This document shows, in pieces, positions 9,412 to 20,251 of a stretch of DNA of 64,000 nucleotides. Positions within the stretch are counted from its first letter, which is position 1. Each line of letters starts with the position of its first letter. Made by a program: the position numbers and the translations under genes. The DNA comes from Chitinimonas prasina. Its GTDB lineage: Bacteria > Pseudomonadota > Gammaproteobacteria > Burkholderiales > Chitinimonadaceae. The notes under the pieces were generated by a model. It searched no databases and was not told the DNA's origin. It saw only the letters and a program-made list of their open reading frames with translations. Location of the stretch: positions 152,117 to 216,116 of the forward strand of contig NZ_BSOG01000001.1 in NCBI RefSeq assembly GCF_030160395.1, given 5' to 3'.

Positions 9412-10425
9412 ATGAAAGCCATCGTGGTAACCCGTTACGGCAAGACCGAAGAGGTCGTGGAACTGCGCGACATGCCCGCACCCGTCGTGGGCCCACGCGA
9501 CGTGCTGATCGAAGTGCACGCAGCCAGCGTCAATCCCATCGATTTCAAGATGCAGCAGGGCGAGCTGAAGGCGGTACGCAAGCTGCAGTTCCCCTACATC
9601 ATGGGCTTTGATGTATCGGGCGTGGTCAAGGCCGTTGGTAGCGAGGTTTATGGCTTCCTGCCTGGTGAGGCGGTGTATTCGCGGGTGGATGGCGAACGCT
9701 TTGGCACCTTTGCCGAACTGGTGGCGGTGGATGAGCAGTTCGTGGCCCACAAGCCTGCACGCCTCAGCCACGCCGAGGCCGCCTCCCTGCCCCTGGTGGC
9801 CCTGACCAGTTGGCAAGCATTCGGCCGCGCTAGCCTGAAGGCCGGCCAGCGGGTGCTGGTGCATGCAGGTGCCGGCGGCATAGGCACCATCGCCATCCAG
9901 ATCGCCCGTGCCCTGGGGGCCAAGGTAGCCACCACCACCAGCGCCAGGAATGTCGAACTGGTCCGCTCGCTGGGCGCCGACACCGTGGTGGATTACCAGC
10001 AACAGCAGTTCGATACCGTACTCAGCAACTACGACATGGTGCTGGAGACCCTGGGGGGCGACAACCAGCGCCGCTCCTTCTCGGTACTCAAGCCCGGCGG
10101 CATGCTGGTCAGCATCCTGGGGGTGCCCACGGCAGCCTGGGCCCGCAAGCAAAAGCTGCCCTTCTTCATGCCTTGGCTGTTTGGCTGGCTCAATCGCGGC
10201 AACGACAAGCTAGCGCGCCAGCACAAGGTGCAGTGGGACATGCTGCTGATGCAGCCTGACGGCCAGCAGCTGCGCGGCATCAGCGATCTGGTGGAAGCCG
10301 GCCTGGTGGCACCCGTCATAGATCGTGTCTTCCCCCTGGCCCAGGCCAAGCAGGCCCTGCTGCACAGCCAGAGCGGCCGTGCACGCGGCAAGATCGTGAT
10401 CGAGGTCAAACCAGCTGCAGCATAA
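9412..10425 (+). CDS. Zinc-independent medium-chain alcohol dehydrogenase / quinone oxidoreductase family
   Basis: A 337-residue MDR protein. The N-terminal GroES-like fold (residues ~1-120) contains ASVNPIDFK. The Rossmann fold has the NADPH-binding HAGAGGIGTIAIQIA run around residue 145 and LGADTVVDY later. The catalytic-zinc Cys/His and the structural four-Cys lobe of true alcohol dehydrogenases are absent, which places it with NADP-dependent quinone or enone reductases. The likely role is reduction of quinones or alpha,beta-unsaturated carbonyls during oxidative or electrophile stress. The divergent LysR gene is the likely regulator. Confidence 0.88.
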   Translation: MKAIVVTRYGKTEEVVELRDMPAPVVGPRDVLIEVHAASVNPIDFKMQQGELKAVRKLQFPYIMGFDVSGVVKAVGSEVYGFLPGEAVYSRVDGERFGTFAELVAVDEQFVAHKPARLSHAEAASLPLVALTSWQAFGRASLKAGQRVLVHAGAGGIGTIAIQIARALGAKVATTTSARNVELVRSLGADTVVDYQQQQFDTVLSNYDMVLETLGGDNQRRSFSVLKPGGMLVSILGVPTAAWARKQKLPFFMPWLFGWLNRGNDKLARQHKVQWDMLLMQPDGQQLRGISDLVEAGLVAPVIDRVFPLAQAKQALLHSQSGRARGKIVIEVKPAAA

Positions 10426-10700
10426 GCCCTGTACCTTTGTTGCCAGGGGGAGGAAAAGCGCGGCAAGCGCCCGCCCAAGGCAGTAGCACTGGGCCGGGTG
10501 GGCGGCTTCAAGCGTCTGTGTGCAGTCCATACCATGAGAAATACATATAGCATTAGAGAGAGAAGCTGGACTTAGAGTGTGGGGTGAGTGGCAAGGTTAT
10601 TAGCGCGACTCACACCCCACCATGCCCAAGCAGTAACCTGATAGGCGTGCCGGGTGGCTGCCCCTCGCTCATGCCATGCCGCGCACCCCGCAACAGGGTG
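10426..10700. other. Intergenic region with an imperfect inverted repeat, upstream of htpG
   Basis: No convincing gene. The segment 10579-10589 (GTGGGGTGAGT) pairs with 10608-10620 (ACTCACACCCCAC) apart from a two-base bulge, with an 18-base loop. There is no T tract on either side, so this is a weak terminator candidate and could equally be a regulator site. The rest shows no obvious structure. Confidence 0.4.
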
Positions 10701-10728
10701 CTTGAAACCACAGCCGCCGCCCCCATCT
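10701..10728 (+). promoter_or_regulatory. Putative sigma-32 (RpoH) heat-shock promoter of htpG
   Basis: CTTGAAA at 10701-10707 and CCCCATCT at 10721-10728 are separated by 13 bases. Both match the known RpoH consensus (CTTGAAA ... CCCCATNT) essentially perfectly. The site lies ~50 bases upstream of the htpG start, leaving a 5' leader of about 40 bases. Confidence 0.85.
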
Positions 10729-10776
10729 GCTGACTCATCAGTCCCAAAACCCTGTTATCAACAAGGTGAATTTCTT

Positions 10777-12666
10777 ATGAGCAAGCAAACCCTCGGTTTC
10801 CAGGCAGAAACCAAGCAACTCCTGCAATTGATGATCCACTCCTTGTACTCCAACAAGGAAATCTTCCTGCGCGAACTGGTTTCCAACGCCAGCGACGCCT
10901 GCGACAAGCTCAAATTTGAAGCGCTCAACAACGACGCGCTGTATGAGAACGACGGCAGCCTGCACATCGATGTGACATTCGACCGCGATGCCCGCACCAT
11001 CACCCTCAGCGACAACGGCATAGGTATGACCCGCGAGGAGGTGGTGAACAATATCGGTACTATCGCCCGTTCCGGCACCAAGGCCTTTTTCGAGCAACTG
11101 AGCGGCGATGCCAAGAAGGACGCCAACCTGATCGGCCAATTCGGCGTGGGTTTCTACTCGGCCTTTATCGTGGCCGACCGCGTCAGCCTGACCACCCGCC
11201 GTGCCGGCGAGACCGCCGCCACCCGCTGGGAAAGCGAAGGCGCTGGCGAATACACCCTGGAAGACGTGGAAAAAGCCGGCCGTGGCACCGAAATCGTGCT
11301 GCACCTGAAGGACGGCGAAGACGAATTCCTGGATGACTGGCGCCTCAAGTCCATCATCAAGCGCTATTCCGACCATATCACCCTGCCCATACGCATGAAG
11401 AAAGGCAACAGCTACGGCGAGAACGGCGAAGTCATCGTCTCGGACGAGCTGGAAACCATCAACAAGGCCTCGGCCCTGTGGGCACGCAGCAAGAACGACA
11501 TCAGCGAGGAGGAATACAAGGCCTTCTACAAGCATGTCTCGCACGATTGGGAAGAACCGCTGGCCTGGAGCCACGCCAAGGTGGAAGGCCGGCAGGAATA
11601 CACCGAGCTGCTCTACCTGCCCAAGCGAGCCCCGTTCGACCTGTATGACCGCGAGCGCCGCCATGGCGTGAAGCTGTTCGTGCGCCGTGTATTCATCATG
11701 GAAGACGCCGAGAAGCTGCTGCCGCAGTACCTGCGCTTTGTGCGTGGCGTAATCGACTCCAATGACCTGCCCCTCAACGTCAGCCGCGAAATCCTGCAGC
11801 ACAGCAAGGATATCGACACCATCAAGGCAGGCTGCGTCAAGAAGGTGCTGGGCCTGATGGAGGACATCGCCGAAAACCGTGCCGACGACTACGCCGCCTT
11901 CTGGAAAGAATTCGGCCGCGTGCTGAAGGAAGGCGTCGGCGAGGACATGGGCAACCGCGAGCGGATTGCCAGCCTGTGCCGCTTTGCCACCACGGCCAGC
12001 GATAGCGAAGAGCAGTCTGTATCGCTGAAGGACTACCTGGGCCGGATGAAGGAAGGCCAGGACAAGATCTATTACGTTACAGCCGACTCCTTTGCCGCTG
12101 CCAAGAACAGCCCGCACCTGGAAATCTTCCGCAAGAAGGGTATCGAGGTCCTGCTGTTATCCGACCGCGTGGACGAGTGGTTTGTCTCCTCGCTGACCGA
12201 ATTCGACGGCAAGTCTCTGGCCTCGGTGGCCAAGGGCGGGCTGGATCTGGGGGCGCTGGAAGACGAAGCCGAGAAGCAGGCTCAGGAGACCAAGGCCGCC
12301 GACTTCAAGGAACTGACCGACAAGGTCAAGGAAGTGCTGGGCGACAGCGTAAAGGAAGTGCGGGTGACCCACCGCCTGACCGACAGCCCAGCCTGCCTGG
12401 TGGCAGAAGAGCATGGCATGAGCGGCAATATGGAGCGCCTGCTCAAGTCAGCCGGCCAGAACATCAGTGGCAGCAAGCCCATTCTGGAAATCAACCCCGA
12501 CCATGTGCTGGTGGCCAAGCTCAAGAGCGAGCTGGGTGGCGAGCGCTTTGGCGATTGGTCCCACATCCTGTTCGACCAGGCCCTGCTGGCCGAAGGCGGC
12601 CAGTTGGAAGACCCGGCAGGCTTCGTCAAGCGCCTGAACGGCCTGATGCTGGCCATGTCGGCCTGA
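10777..12666 (+). CDS. htpG: HtpG, bacterial Hsp90 molecular chaperone
   Basis: A 629-residue protein, close to the ~624 residues of E. coli HtpG. The N-terminal GHKL ATPase has the NASDACDKL helix with the catalytic Glu in FLRELVSN, the DNGIGM motif and the [11 protein letters not shown] lid loop. The middle domain carries LNVSREILQ, and the C-terminal dimerisation domain is complete. The start at 10777 follows AAGGTG; the longer reading frame upstream runs through the promoter. It acts in the cytosol as an ATP-driven homodimeric chaperone working with DnaK. Regulation is clear from sequence: a sigma-32 promoter upstream and a strong intrinsic terminator downstream make it a monocistronic heat-shock gene. 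Confidence 0.97.
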   Translation: MSKQTLGFQAETKQLLQLMIHSLYSNKEIFLRELVSNASDACDKLKFEALNNDALYENDGSLHIDVTFDRDARTITLSDNGIGMTREEVVNNIGTIARSGTKAFFEQLSGDAKKDANLIGQFGVGFYSAFIVADRVSLTTRRAGETAATRWESEGAGEYTLEDVEKAGRGTEIVLHLKDGEDEFLDDWRLKSIIKRYSDHITLPIRMKKGNSYGENGEVIVSDELETINKASALWARSKNDISEEEYKAFYKHVSHDWEEPLAWSHAKVEGRQEYTELLYLPKRAPFDLYDRERRHGVKLFVRRVFIMEDAEKLLPQYLRFVRGVIDSNDLPLNVSREILQHSKDIDTIKAGCVKKVLGLMEDIAENRADDYAAFWKEFGRVLKEGVGEDMGNRERIASLCRFATTASDSEEQSVSLKDYLGRMKEGQDKIYYVTADSFAAAKNSPHLEIFRKKGIEVLLLSDRVDEWFVSSLTEFDGKSLASVAKGGLDLGALEDEAEKQAQETKAADFKELTDKVKEVLGDSVKEVRVTHRLTDSPACLVAEEHGMSGNMERLLKSAGQNISGSKPILEINPDHVLVAKLKSELGGERFGDWSHILFDQALLAEGGQLEDPAGFVKRLNGLMLAMSA

Positions 12667-12684
12667 CCCATCCCCGCTCCAGAT

Positions 12685-12712
12685 AAAGCGCCCGCCCACG
12701 CGGGCGCTTTTT
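12685..12712 (+). terminator. Intrinsic terminator of htpG
   Basis: An 11-bp perfect stem (AAAGCGCCCGC / GCGGGCGCTTT) with a four-base CCAC loop, running into a T-rich tail, 18 bases after the htpG stop. Confidence 0.92.
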
Positions 12713-12730
12713 ATATGCGCCGCTTATGGC

Positions 12731-13084
12731 CTATTTGCCCTTGCTGGCCAGCTCTATCCGCGCCGCGTATTCCTTGTAGGCCGCCGTCGCCGCATTACCG
12801 GCATCAATGGCCGCATTGGCCTTCTCCAGCTCCAGCTTTCGCTGCGCCTCGGCCGCCGCCACGATGGCATTCTGGCTCTGGATAAACGCATTCACACAGT
12901 CACCATAAGCCTGATAGAGCTTGTTGAACGCCTCGATCTTGGCCGGCTTGGCCTTGGCGCCAGGGAACTCCGGCTGCACGCAGTCAAGCTTGGCCGATGC
13001 TGCCGGCGTGGCAGCACTGCTGGTGGGTTCGGCGGCAAAGGCACTGCTGCACAGCAGGCCGGCAATCAGGATGGCGTAGCGCAT
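12731..13084 (-). CDS. Small secreted/periplasmic protein of unknown function
   Basis: A 117-residue protein with a clear signal peptide (MRYAILIAGLLCSSAFA, cleavage near residue 17). The mature part is an Ala/Lys/Glu-rich helical domain with two cysteines, one in DCVQPEFPG and one in YGDCVNAF, which could form a disulphide. The C-terminal ~40 residues look like a single amphipathic helix. The ATG at 13084 is preferred because it begins the signal peptide directly. It is convergent with htpG across the htpG terminator. I do not recognise a named family. Confidence 0.7.
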   Translation of the reverse strand: MRYAILIAGLLCSSAFAAEPTSSAATPAASAKLDCVQPEFPGAKAKPAKIEAFNKLYQAYGDCVNAFIQSQNAIVAAAEAQRKLELEKANAAIDAGNAATAAYKEYAARIELASKGK

Positions 13085-13529
13085 GGTGAGTATCCGTAGT
13101 GGCGGGACAGAAAGAACCAATAAGATACCACTTCAAATCCACATCAAGCACCCGTGGGTGAGTTGAAGTGGCTTGTTGTGTTGTTTCTGTGCCAATGGGG
13201 CAGCGCGTAGCGGCCTGCATTGGGTGCACGGGATCGACTACCGGGTGGGTGCAGGGGCAGTGCTCAACTCAGATTGATGACAAGGGATTTTGGGGGCTGG
13301 AATGGGGGGCACACCCAAAACGAATGAATCAGGCAACGGAACTGTCATAGATTGAAGAGTCTTGGATGCTAGCATCCTTTGCCACGTCAAGGTTAATTAG
13401 GCAGCTTGGGGATAAAAATAACAGCCCCCCCTGGTCCGCTCCCTAGAATTTGTGAACCGCCACATGCAACTAGAACAGAGTGCAAGTTTCGCTAGCTCCC
13501 TGGCAGATCGTATCAATCTCTCTGCAGTA
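13085..13529. other. Intergenic region at the edge of an A+T-richer island
   Basis: Nothing convincing on either strand. A 60-codon frame at 13168-13350 has no ribosome site and odd composition. Base composition shifts towards A+T from about 13350 onward, marking the left edge of the accessory island. Confidence 0.5.
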
Positions 13530-13862
13530 TCATAGAGTGCGCACAATGACACCTTCACAACGCACCTTATAGAAGTGGACCTCAGTCATTCCTACCGAAA
13601 AATCGTTCCATTCAATTACCAGCTCCCCACCGCTTTCATTGAGTAAAAGAGTTAATATCTCACCGTCTGGGCTTTCCATTAGAAAATCCCCCGTATCAAC
13701 ACCATCACGAGTCAACCCCAGAACCCCGCAGAATTCCACTTCAACAGAACTGCTTACACCATCAACCTTGATTTCTTCAACTGATAAAAGGATAGCCCGA
13801 TCACTTAGGCGTACATCGCGGACAGTTGACGCATGTAAGCAAATTTCGTGAAATTTTTTCAT
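13530..13862 (-). CDS. Hypothetical small acidic protein (orphan, immunity-like)
   Basis: A 110-residue acidic protein, mostly predicted beta strands (alternating hydrophobic runs such as ILLSVEEI, VEVEFCGVLGL and ILTLLLNE). It has no signal peptide, membrane helix or recognised motif. A good ribosome site (GGGAGGGTG) sits just before the ATG, supporting expression. It is the last of four or five co-directional genes in an A+T-richer island. Size, acidity and context are like cytosolic immunity proteins of polymorphic toxin systems, but no toxin gene is present and I assign no function. Confidence 0.6.
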   Translation of the reverse strand: MKKFHEICLHASTVRDVRLSDRAILLSVEEIKVDGVSSSVEVEFCGVLGLTRDGVDTGDFLMESPDGEILTLLLNESGGELVIEWNDFSVGMTEVHFYKVRCEGVIVRTL

Positions 13863-13912
13863 TTCACCCTCCCAAAAGTTATACCTATTTAGAAATGCCG
13901 CCCTTGCCTAAA

Positions 13913-14173
13913 CTAGCCCAGCAAAAACACCACCCCATAACTTTCAGCCTTAGCCTGAAACTCATTCCTTAATGCCTCTGAAGCAAAACTCAGCACAACA
14001 GCTTCACCTGCTAAAAGCCGTTCAATCTCCCCCTTCGCCTTGACGAGAGATCCCGTAGAGTATTGCTTTACTGCCTTAATCAGCGATACCGTCTGCAACC
14101 CATGTTTCCATGAAAGCATTGTGAGCTCTGTCATAAACCAGTCCGAATAGTAATGATCTTGGCGCCCGCTCAC
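13913..14173 (-). CDS. Hypothetical protein, 86 aa
   Basis: A small soluble alpha/beta protein with no recognised motif. It begins at a GTG (14173); an internal ATG at 14134 would give a 73-residue product. The C-terminal part (AVVLSFASEALRNEFQAKAESYGVVF) resembles a short ribosomal L7/L12-like or SUKH-unrelated fold, but nothing diagnostic. It lies 31 bases downstream of the preceding island gene and 50 bases upstream of the next. Codon use is more A+T-rich than in flanking housekeeping genes. Likely part of the same accessory operon. Confidence 0.5.
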   Translation of the reverse strand: MSGRQDHYYSDWFMTELTMLSWKHGLQTVSLIKAVKQYSTGSLVKAKGEIERLLAGEAVVLSFASEALRNEFQAKAESYGVVFLLG

Positions 14174-14204
14174 GATAAGCAGGCTAGTGAGACGCTGCGG
14201 AACC

Positions 14205-14684
14205 TCACCTACTTCGATACGCTGTGACCGCCTTTTCTATATCGACATCCGGCACCACAGAATACACACCTTCATGATGAACAAAAACCACCTTTCTATC
14301 CTTTAGCAAAAAGAAAAGTACGTCGCCATTATTAAACAAACGCTCCGAATAGCTTTCAACATAACTAGAAACCATTGAAAACAGCTCTCCGCACCCGACC
14401 AAAAAAGCCACACCCTCCATATAGGAATACTCGCTTATTATCAACACATCGCCACTCGATTCAACCCCCATAGAAGTGAAGATATCCGCATCATTAAAGC
14501 AATGCCAACCCGGAACAGGAGGCGACTCTGGCAGAAAAAAGCTTAGAGCCACCTCCACCTCACCGCGCCTAATAGCCTCAACACAATAGGTCATCTCAAC
14601 AATTGAAATAGCTTCTTCATATGAAATTTTCTCCACCAACAACCCCTTCATCTCCAACCAAACAGTATTGACACCTGGCCCCAT
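14205..14684 (-). CDS. Hypothetical protein, immunity-like
   Basis: A 159-residue acidic protein built of short beta strands and helices, without signal peptide or membrane helices. There are no catalytic motifs. I use the ATG at 14684, eight bases after the stop of the upstream gene; an ATG at 14651 is the alternative. A longer reading frame back to 14864 overlaps the upstream gene and is a shadow. The strand-rich, Glu/Asp-rich character fits immunity or effector-binding proteins; this is inference from composition and neighbours only. Confidence 0.55.
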   Translation of the reverse strand: MGPGVNTVWLEMKGLLVEKISYEEAISIVEMTYCVEAIRRGEVEVALSFFLPESPPVPGWHCFNDADIFTSMGVESSGDVLIISEYSYMEGVAFLVGCGELFSMVSSYVESYSERLFNNGDVLFFLLKDRKVVFVHHEGVYSVVPDVDIEKAVTAYRSR

Positions 14685-14691
14685 TGCTTTA

Positions 14692-15516
14692 CTAGTAGCC
14701 AACTTTGTAACGCCCCTGCTCCTTTGAGCACCATGCGCTAACCATTGCGTGAAAGGATGGGTTCTCATGCGCCAACGCAAGCTTTTCCAGCGCCTTGTAA
14801 ATATCTTCAAAAAGCCAGCCGTTAGAATTGAGAGCAAACCAGGCGTCAGACAATCGACCTTCATCCATGTAGCGGGAAAATAACTGGCTCTTATTTATAC
14901 CACTGTACCATAAAGGCCGATTTTCTTGCCTACGGATTTTCTCTTCGAGTGCCTCACCCAACTCCAAGGAACACGTACCTAACATACTCTCCTCGGTAAG
15001 AGTCATTGTGCCGCACGGAAAGTCACCAGTGTAAGTACGCTCATCGGGAACGCAGTTAAGTGGAGCATCAACCAGGAATTCGCGCAGTTGAAGGAGCGCC
15101 ATCGGATCATCACCAGTCTCCAATGAGATATCCTCAATCAGTTCAATATTTTTTACGCCAAGCTCCGTTGCAAGCTGTTTTACTTCGGCAGACTTAACGT
15201 CAAAAATGGAAATCTCATTCAGCAACAAATAACAAGAAAGCTGCTCAAAGGTACGAGCAACCTCAGTTGAGCGGTAAAATACATTTACATAGCTTTGAAC
15301 AAATGTTGGCTTTCTAGTACCAAACCAATGCTTCCACAAGCCTGTGTACATCATACCATCAGGATTACTCCAAAATGGGATGAGCGCCGGAGGATAGCCG
15401 TAGCACCGTGCCGGCTGTTCGTCAGAGCCATTTGGTATTCTAATAACTCCCGTAGCCAGGCCAATTGCTTCGATTGGAAACGCAAGCTCACGATACAAAA
15501 TCAAATCTTCCTTCAT
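14692..15516 (-). CDS. Hypothetical protein, SMI1/KNR4-like character
   Basis: A 274-residue soluble protein. The N-terminal half has aromatic-rich strands (CYGYPPALIPFWSNPDG, then MYTGLWKHWFG) reminiscent of SMI1/KNR4 (SUKH) or related immunity folds, where a bulk address and a WSNPDG-like turn recur. The C-terminal half is helical. No catalytic residues are evident. Its ATG overlaps the stop of a small upstream membrane frame (ATGA) and its stop lies eight bases before the next gene, so it sits inside a tight operon. Base composition is clearly more A+T-rich than the window average, consistent with transfer. The immunity interpretation is tentative. Confidence 0.6.
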   Translation of the reverse strand: MKEDLILYRELAFPIEAIGLATGVIRIPNGSDEQPARCYGYPPALIPFWSNPDGMMYTGLWKHWFGTRKPTFVQSYVNVFYRSTEVARTFEQLSCYLLLNEISIFDVKSAEVKQLATELGVKNIELIEDISLETGDDPMALLQLREFLVDAPLNCVPDERTYTGDFPCGTMTLTEESMLGTCSLELGEALEEKIRRQENRPLWYSGINKSQLFSRYMDEGRLSDAWFALNSNGWLFEDIYKALEKLALAHENPSFHAMVSAWCSKEQGRYKVGY

Positions 15517-15821
15517 CTTAACCCCGGCGCCATCACATTAATCTTTCTATTTAACACTACAACCATCACCGCCCTGGATACAGCACACGCTCCTACAAGG
15601 CTAGCCAGTACCACAATCCAATCGCTGAGTTGGCAATACCCATAAGTTTTGCTCGGCCGATCAACGGACTGATTTCGAGCTCCAGAATGGGTGGCCACTA
15701 ACAACCAGATTCTGCCCTCGATGGAGCACCTCTGTTCAAAAAACTTGTATGGCCCGCGCCTGCTTTCTGGCGCCTGCGCTATCCCCGCCCACACTTTGGC
15801 CCTACACGCCCGCAACCACAC
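15513..15821 (-). CDS. Possible small membrane protein, first gene of the island
   Basis: Up to 102 residues, ending in one hydrophobic helix (WIVVLASLVGACAVSRAVMVVVL) followed by a basic tail. Its stop overlaps the next gene's start (ATGA), which supports translation. However, the first ~40 residues are compositionally poor and the real start may be a TTG or GTG near 15700. It could be chance; coupling to the downstream start is the main argument for it. Confidence 0.35.
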   Translation of the reverse strand: MWLRACRAKVWAGIAQAPESRRGPYKFFEQRCSIEGRIWLLVATHSGARNQSVDRPSKTYGYCQLSDWIVVLASLVGACAVSRAVMVVVLNRKINVMAPGLR

Positions 15822-15854
15822 ACTAAGCTGGAATCACACCCCAGACAGGAGCCC

Positions 15855-16433
15855 ATGATGAGCGATACCGCCAAGGCCCTGGCCACGCAATTGGCCAATA
15901 TCGAGCAACGCAGCGGCAAGCGCCTGGATGAGCTGGTGGCGCTGGTGCGGCAGAGCAGCCTGAAAAAGCATGGCGAGCTGCGCGATATGCTGCAGCGTGA
16001 GCTGGGCCTGGGGTATGGCGATGCCAATACCCTGGTGCACCATGCGCTGCAGTCTGATGGCGGGAGCGCTGCGGCGGCCCAGGGCTTGTCGGGGGATGAA
16101 GTGCTCGATGGCCTCTACAGCGGGCCGAAAGCCGTGCTACGGCCCATACACAACAAGCTGATGGCGGCCTTGGCCAGTTTTGGCGAGTTTGAGACTGCGC
16201 CCAAGAAGACCTATGTCAGCCTGCGGCGCAAGAAACAGTTTGCCATGGTGGGGCCGGCGACCAAGACCTGTGTCGAGGTCGGCATCAACCACAAGAGTCT
16301 GAGCCCGACCGAGCGCCTGCAGGCACTGCCTGCGGGTGGCATGTGCCAGTACAAGGTCAGGCTGAGCCAGCCGGAGGAAGTGGATGAGGCGCTGCTGGGT
16401 TGGTTGCGGCAGGCCTACGACAGTGCGGGCTGA
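15855..16433 (+). CDS. DUF4287/DUF5655 domain protein
   Basis: A 192-residue cytosolic protein. The N-terminal ~65 residues match the DUF4287 pattern: an amphipathic helix, a KHGELRDMLQRELGLGYGDANTLVH segment, then a linker. The C-terminal ~110 residues match DUF5655, a small alpha/beta domain related to the YdhG family, with YVSLRRKKQFAMVGP, a TRVEVGIN-like strand and a final VDEALLGWLRQAYD helix. Both domains are widespread, often together, in uncharacterised bacterial proteins. Two ATG codons in tandem follow an AGGAG; I used the first. It stands alone, divergent from the island genes. Confidence 0.8.
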   Translation: MMSDTAKALATQLANIEQRSGKRLDELVALVRQSSLKKHGELRDMLQRELGLGYGDANTLVHHALQSDGGSAAAAQGLSGDEVLDGLYSGPKAVLRPIHNKLMAALASFGEFETAPKKTYVSLRRKKQFAMVGPATKTCVEVGINHKSLSPTERLQALPAGGMCQYKVRLSQPEEVDEALLGWLRQAYDSAG

Positions 16434-16606
16434 AGGGCGCTGTCAGCAGCCTCAACGTGTTACGAAACAGCTTTCCAGACCGGATTTTATCTTTTCATAT
16501 CAAACACATGCTGCATCGCGGTTTGCCCCCCACCTTGCCTTGCCTGGAAGCCGAGGTTTCCGGCAAGGCACAGAGTCGCGTCAACGCCTTGTCACATTAG
16601 CGGGGC

Positions 16607-19185
<2,579 letters not shown>

Positions 19186-19254
19186 CTATTGGTGCGCTGC
19201 ACCCGGGCCATGCCGCCGTCTGGCAGCCAGGGGCCGGGTGCCTGGCATGGCCTA

Positions 19255-19542
19255 TTACAGGTCGCCTATGGTGCCGCCCTTGCTGAGGCATTCCTTAGCG
19301 GTCACGGCCTTGAAGCCATGGCCCTTGCAGGCATTCTGGCCTTTGCAGCCATGCTCGGCGGTCTTGCAGTCGCTATTGCCCTTGCAGTCGTGCACGTTGT
19401 AGCAGTGCACCTTGTCGTTGGCGGCAACGGCCTTGCCGGACGAGCCCTTGGGGGCATCGGCGGCCATGGCGCCAGCGGCCAGTGCCAAGGCGCCTGCGGC
19501 GAGGGCGAAGGAAGTGGCCGATTTGAGGGTACGTGCGTTCAT
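19255..19542 (-). CDS. BufA2-type bufferin precursor (periplasmic metallophore RiPP)
   Basis: A 95-residue precursor with a Sec-type signal peptide ending near AMAAD (residue ~28). The core holds six cysteines at 47, 53, 59, 66, 72 and 85, spaced about every six residues in a repeating pattern ([14 protein letters not shown], then [13 protein letters not shown]) and finishing with ECLSKGG. This repeat is characteristic of the BufA2/HvfA family of low-complexity periplasmic proteins matured by MNIO enzymes. The start at 19542 has a clear AGGAG. The fused maturase follows 141 bases downstream. The known family role is copper (metal) sequestration in the periplasm; which cysteines are modified here is unknown. 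Confidence 0.88.
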   Translation of the reverse strand: MNARTLKSATSFALAAGALALAAGAMAADAPKGSSGKAVAANDKVHCYNVHDCKGNSDCKTAEHGCKGQNACKGHGFKAVTAKECLSKGGTIGDL

Positions 19543-19708
19543 GCTGTGCTCCTGAGAAAAGGTAGGGAGGTATCGGCGGCGCGGTATCGGGTTGAGTCGG
19601 CAACGCTGATTAGCCGGGGTTGCCGGCAGAGCCCGAACGCATCCACCGTGCACCTTGGTCTAGCCGCCCATGCATTTCTTACAAAGACTTTCACAATAAT
19701 CACTGCAG

Positions 19709-20140
19709 CTATTTACAGTCGCCCAAACGCTTGGCGCTGAACTCGGTATTCATACGCATCCGTCCCTGCGGGCCCATGCTGTCCACGGTGGTCTTGCCAC
19801 TGTAGCTGTCCGTGCCAAAGGTCATGCTGCCGCTGATCTCGCTGGGCTGGGCACCTGTGCATTTCATGCGGTAGACCATGGTGTTGCCTGTCATGCTGTT
19901 GCTCAGCATGGTGCAGGCCGGCGGCTTGCCATCCGGGCTCTTGGGCATGCTAGGGCGGCTCATGTTCTGGGCATCTTCGGGCTTCATGCATTGCTTGACG
20001 GTCGTCGGGGGGATATTGACCTTCATGCCTTCCATATTCATCTTGCTGGTAATGGACCACATGCCGGGCCGGATGGTGGGGTTGGCCCAGACGGCAGCAG
20101 TGAAGAGGATCAGGCAGGTATTGCGGGCGAGACGCGACAT
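19709..20140 (-). CDS. DUF3617 domain periplasmic protein
   Basis: A 143-residue secreted protein with a signal peptide (cleavage after AVWA, residue ~20). The mature part follows the DUF3617 pattern: RPGMWSITSKMNM, a KQCMKPEDA segment, a late CTMLSNSMTGNTMVYRMKC strand pair, and a GSMTFG...YSGKTTV end. Four cysteines likely form disulphides. DUF3617 proteins are small beta-rich envelope proteins of unknown function, common in beta- and gammaproteobacteria. ATG 20140 with GGAGC upstream is preferred over a longer frame. It sits between the bufferin genes and a divergent MtfA-like peptidase; no link is evident. Confidence 0.82.
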   Translation of the reverse strand: MSRLARNTCLILFTAAVWANPTIRPGMWSITSKMNMEGMKVNIPPTTVKQCMKPEDAQNMSRPSMPKSPDGKPPACTMLSNSMTGNTMVYRMKCTGAQPSEISGSMTFGTDSYSGKTTVDSMGPQGRMRMNTEFSAKRLGDCK

Positions 20141-20251
20141 GACATGCTCCATACAGTAGGCCAGCGATGGCGGTATCCCACCAGTGTAGACCCCTCTTGT
20201 GTTTGGCAACTACGGCTGCATCTGATCGGTACTACTACTACCGATACCACC

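Noticed and set aside
9259-10152. Antisense frame (297 codons) opposite the quinone oxidoreductase
   Set aside because: No family signature and complete overlap with a well-supported gene.
10738-12117. A long antisense open frame (459 codons) across htpG
   Set aside because: It mirrors the strongly conserved htpG codons, lacks a ribosome site and gives a low-complexity protein; a shadow of the real gene.
13168-13350. Short open frame upstream of the A+T-rich island
   Set aside because: No ribosome binding site and unusual composition; nothing to support expression.
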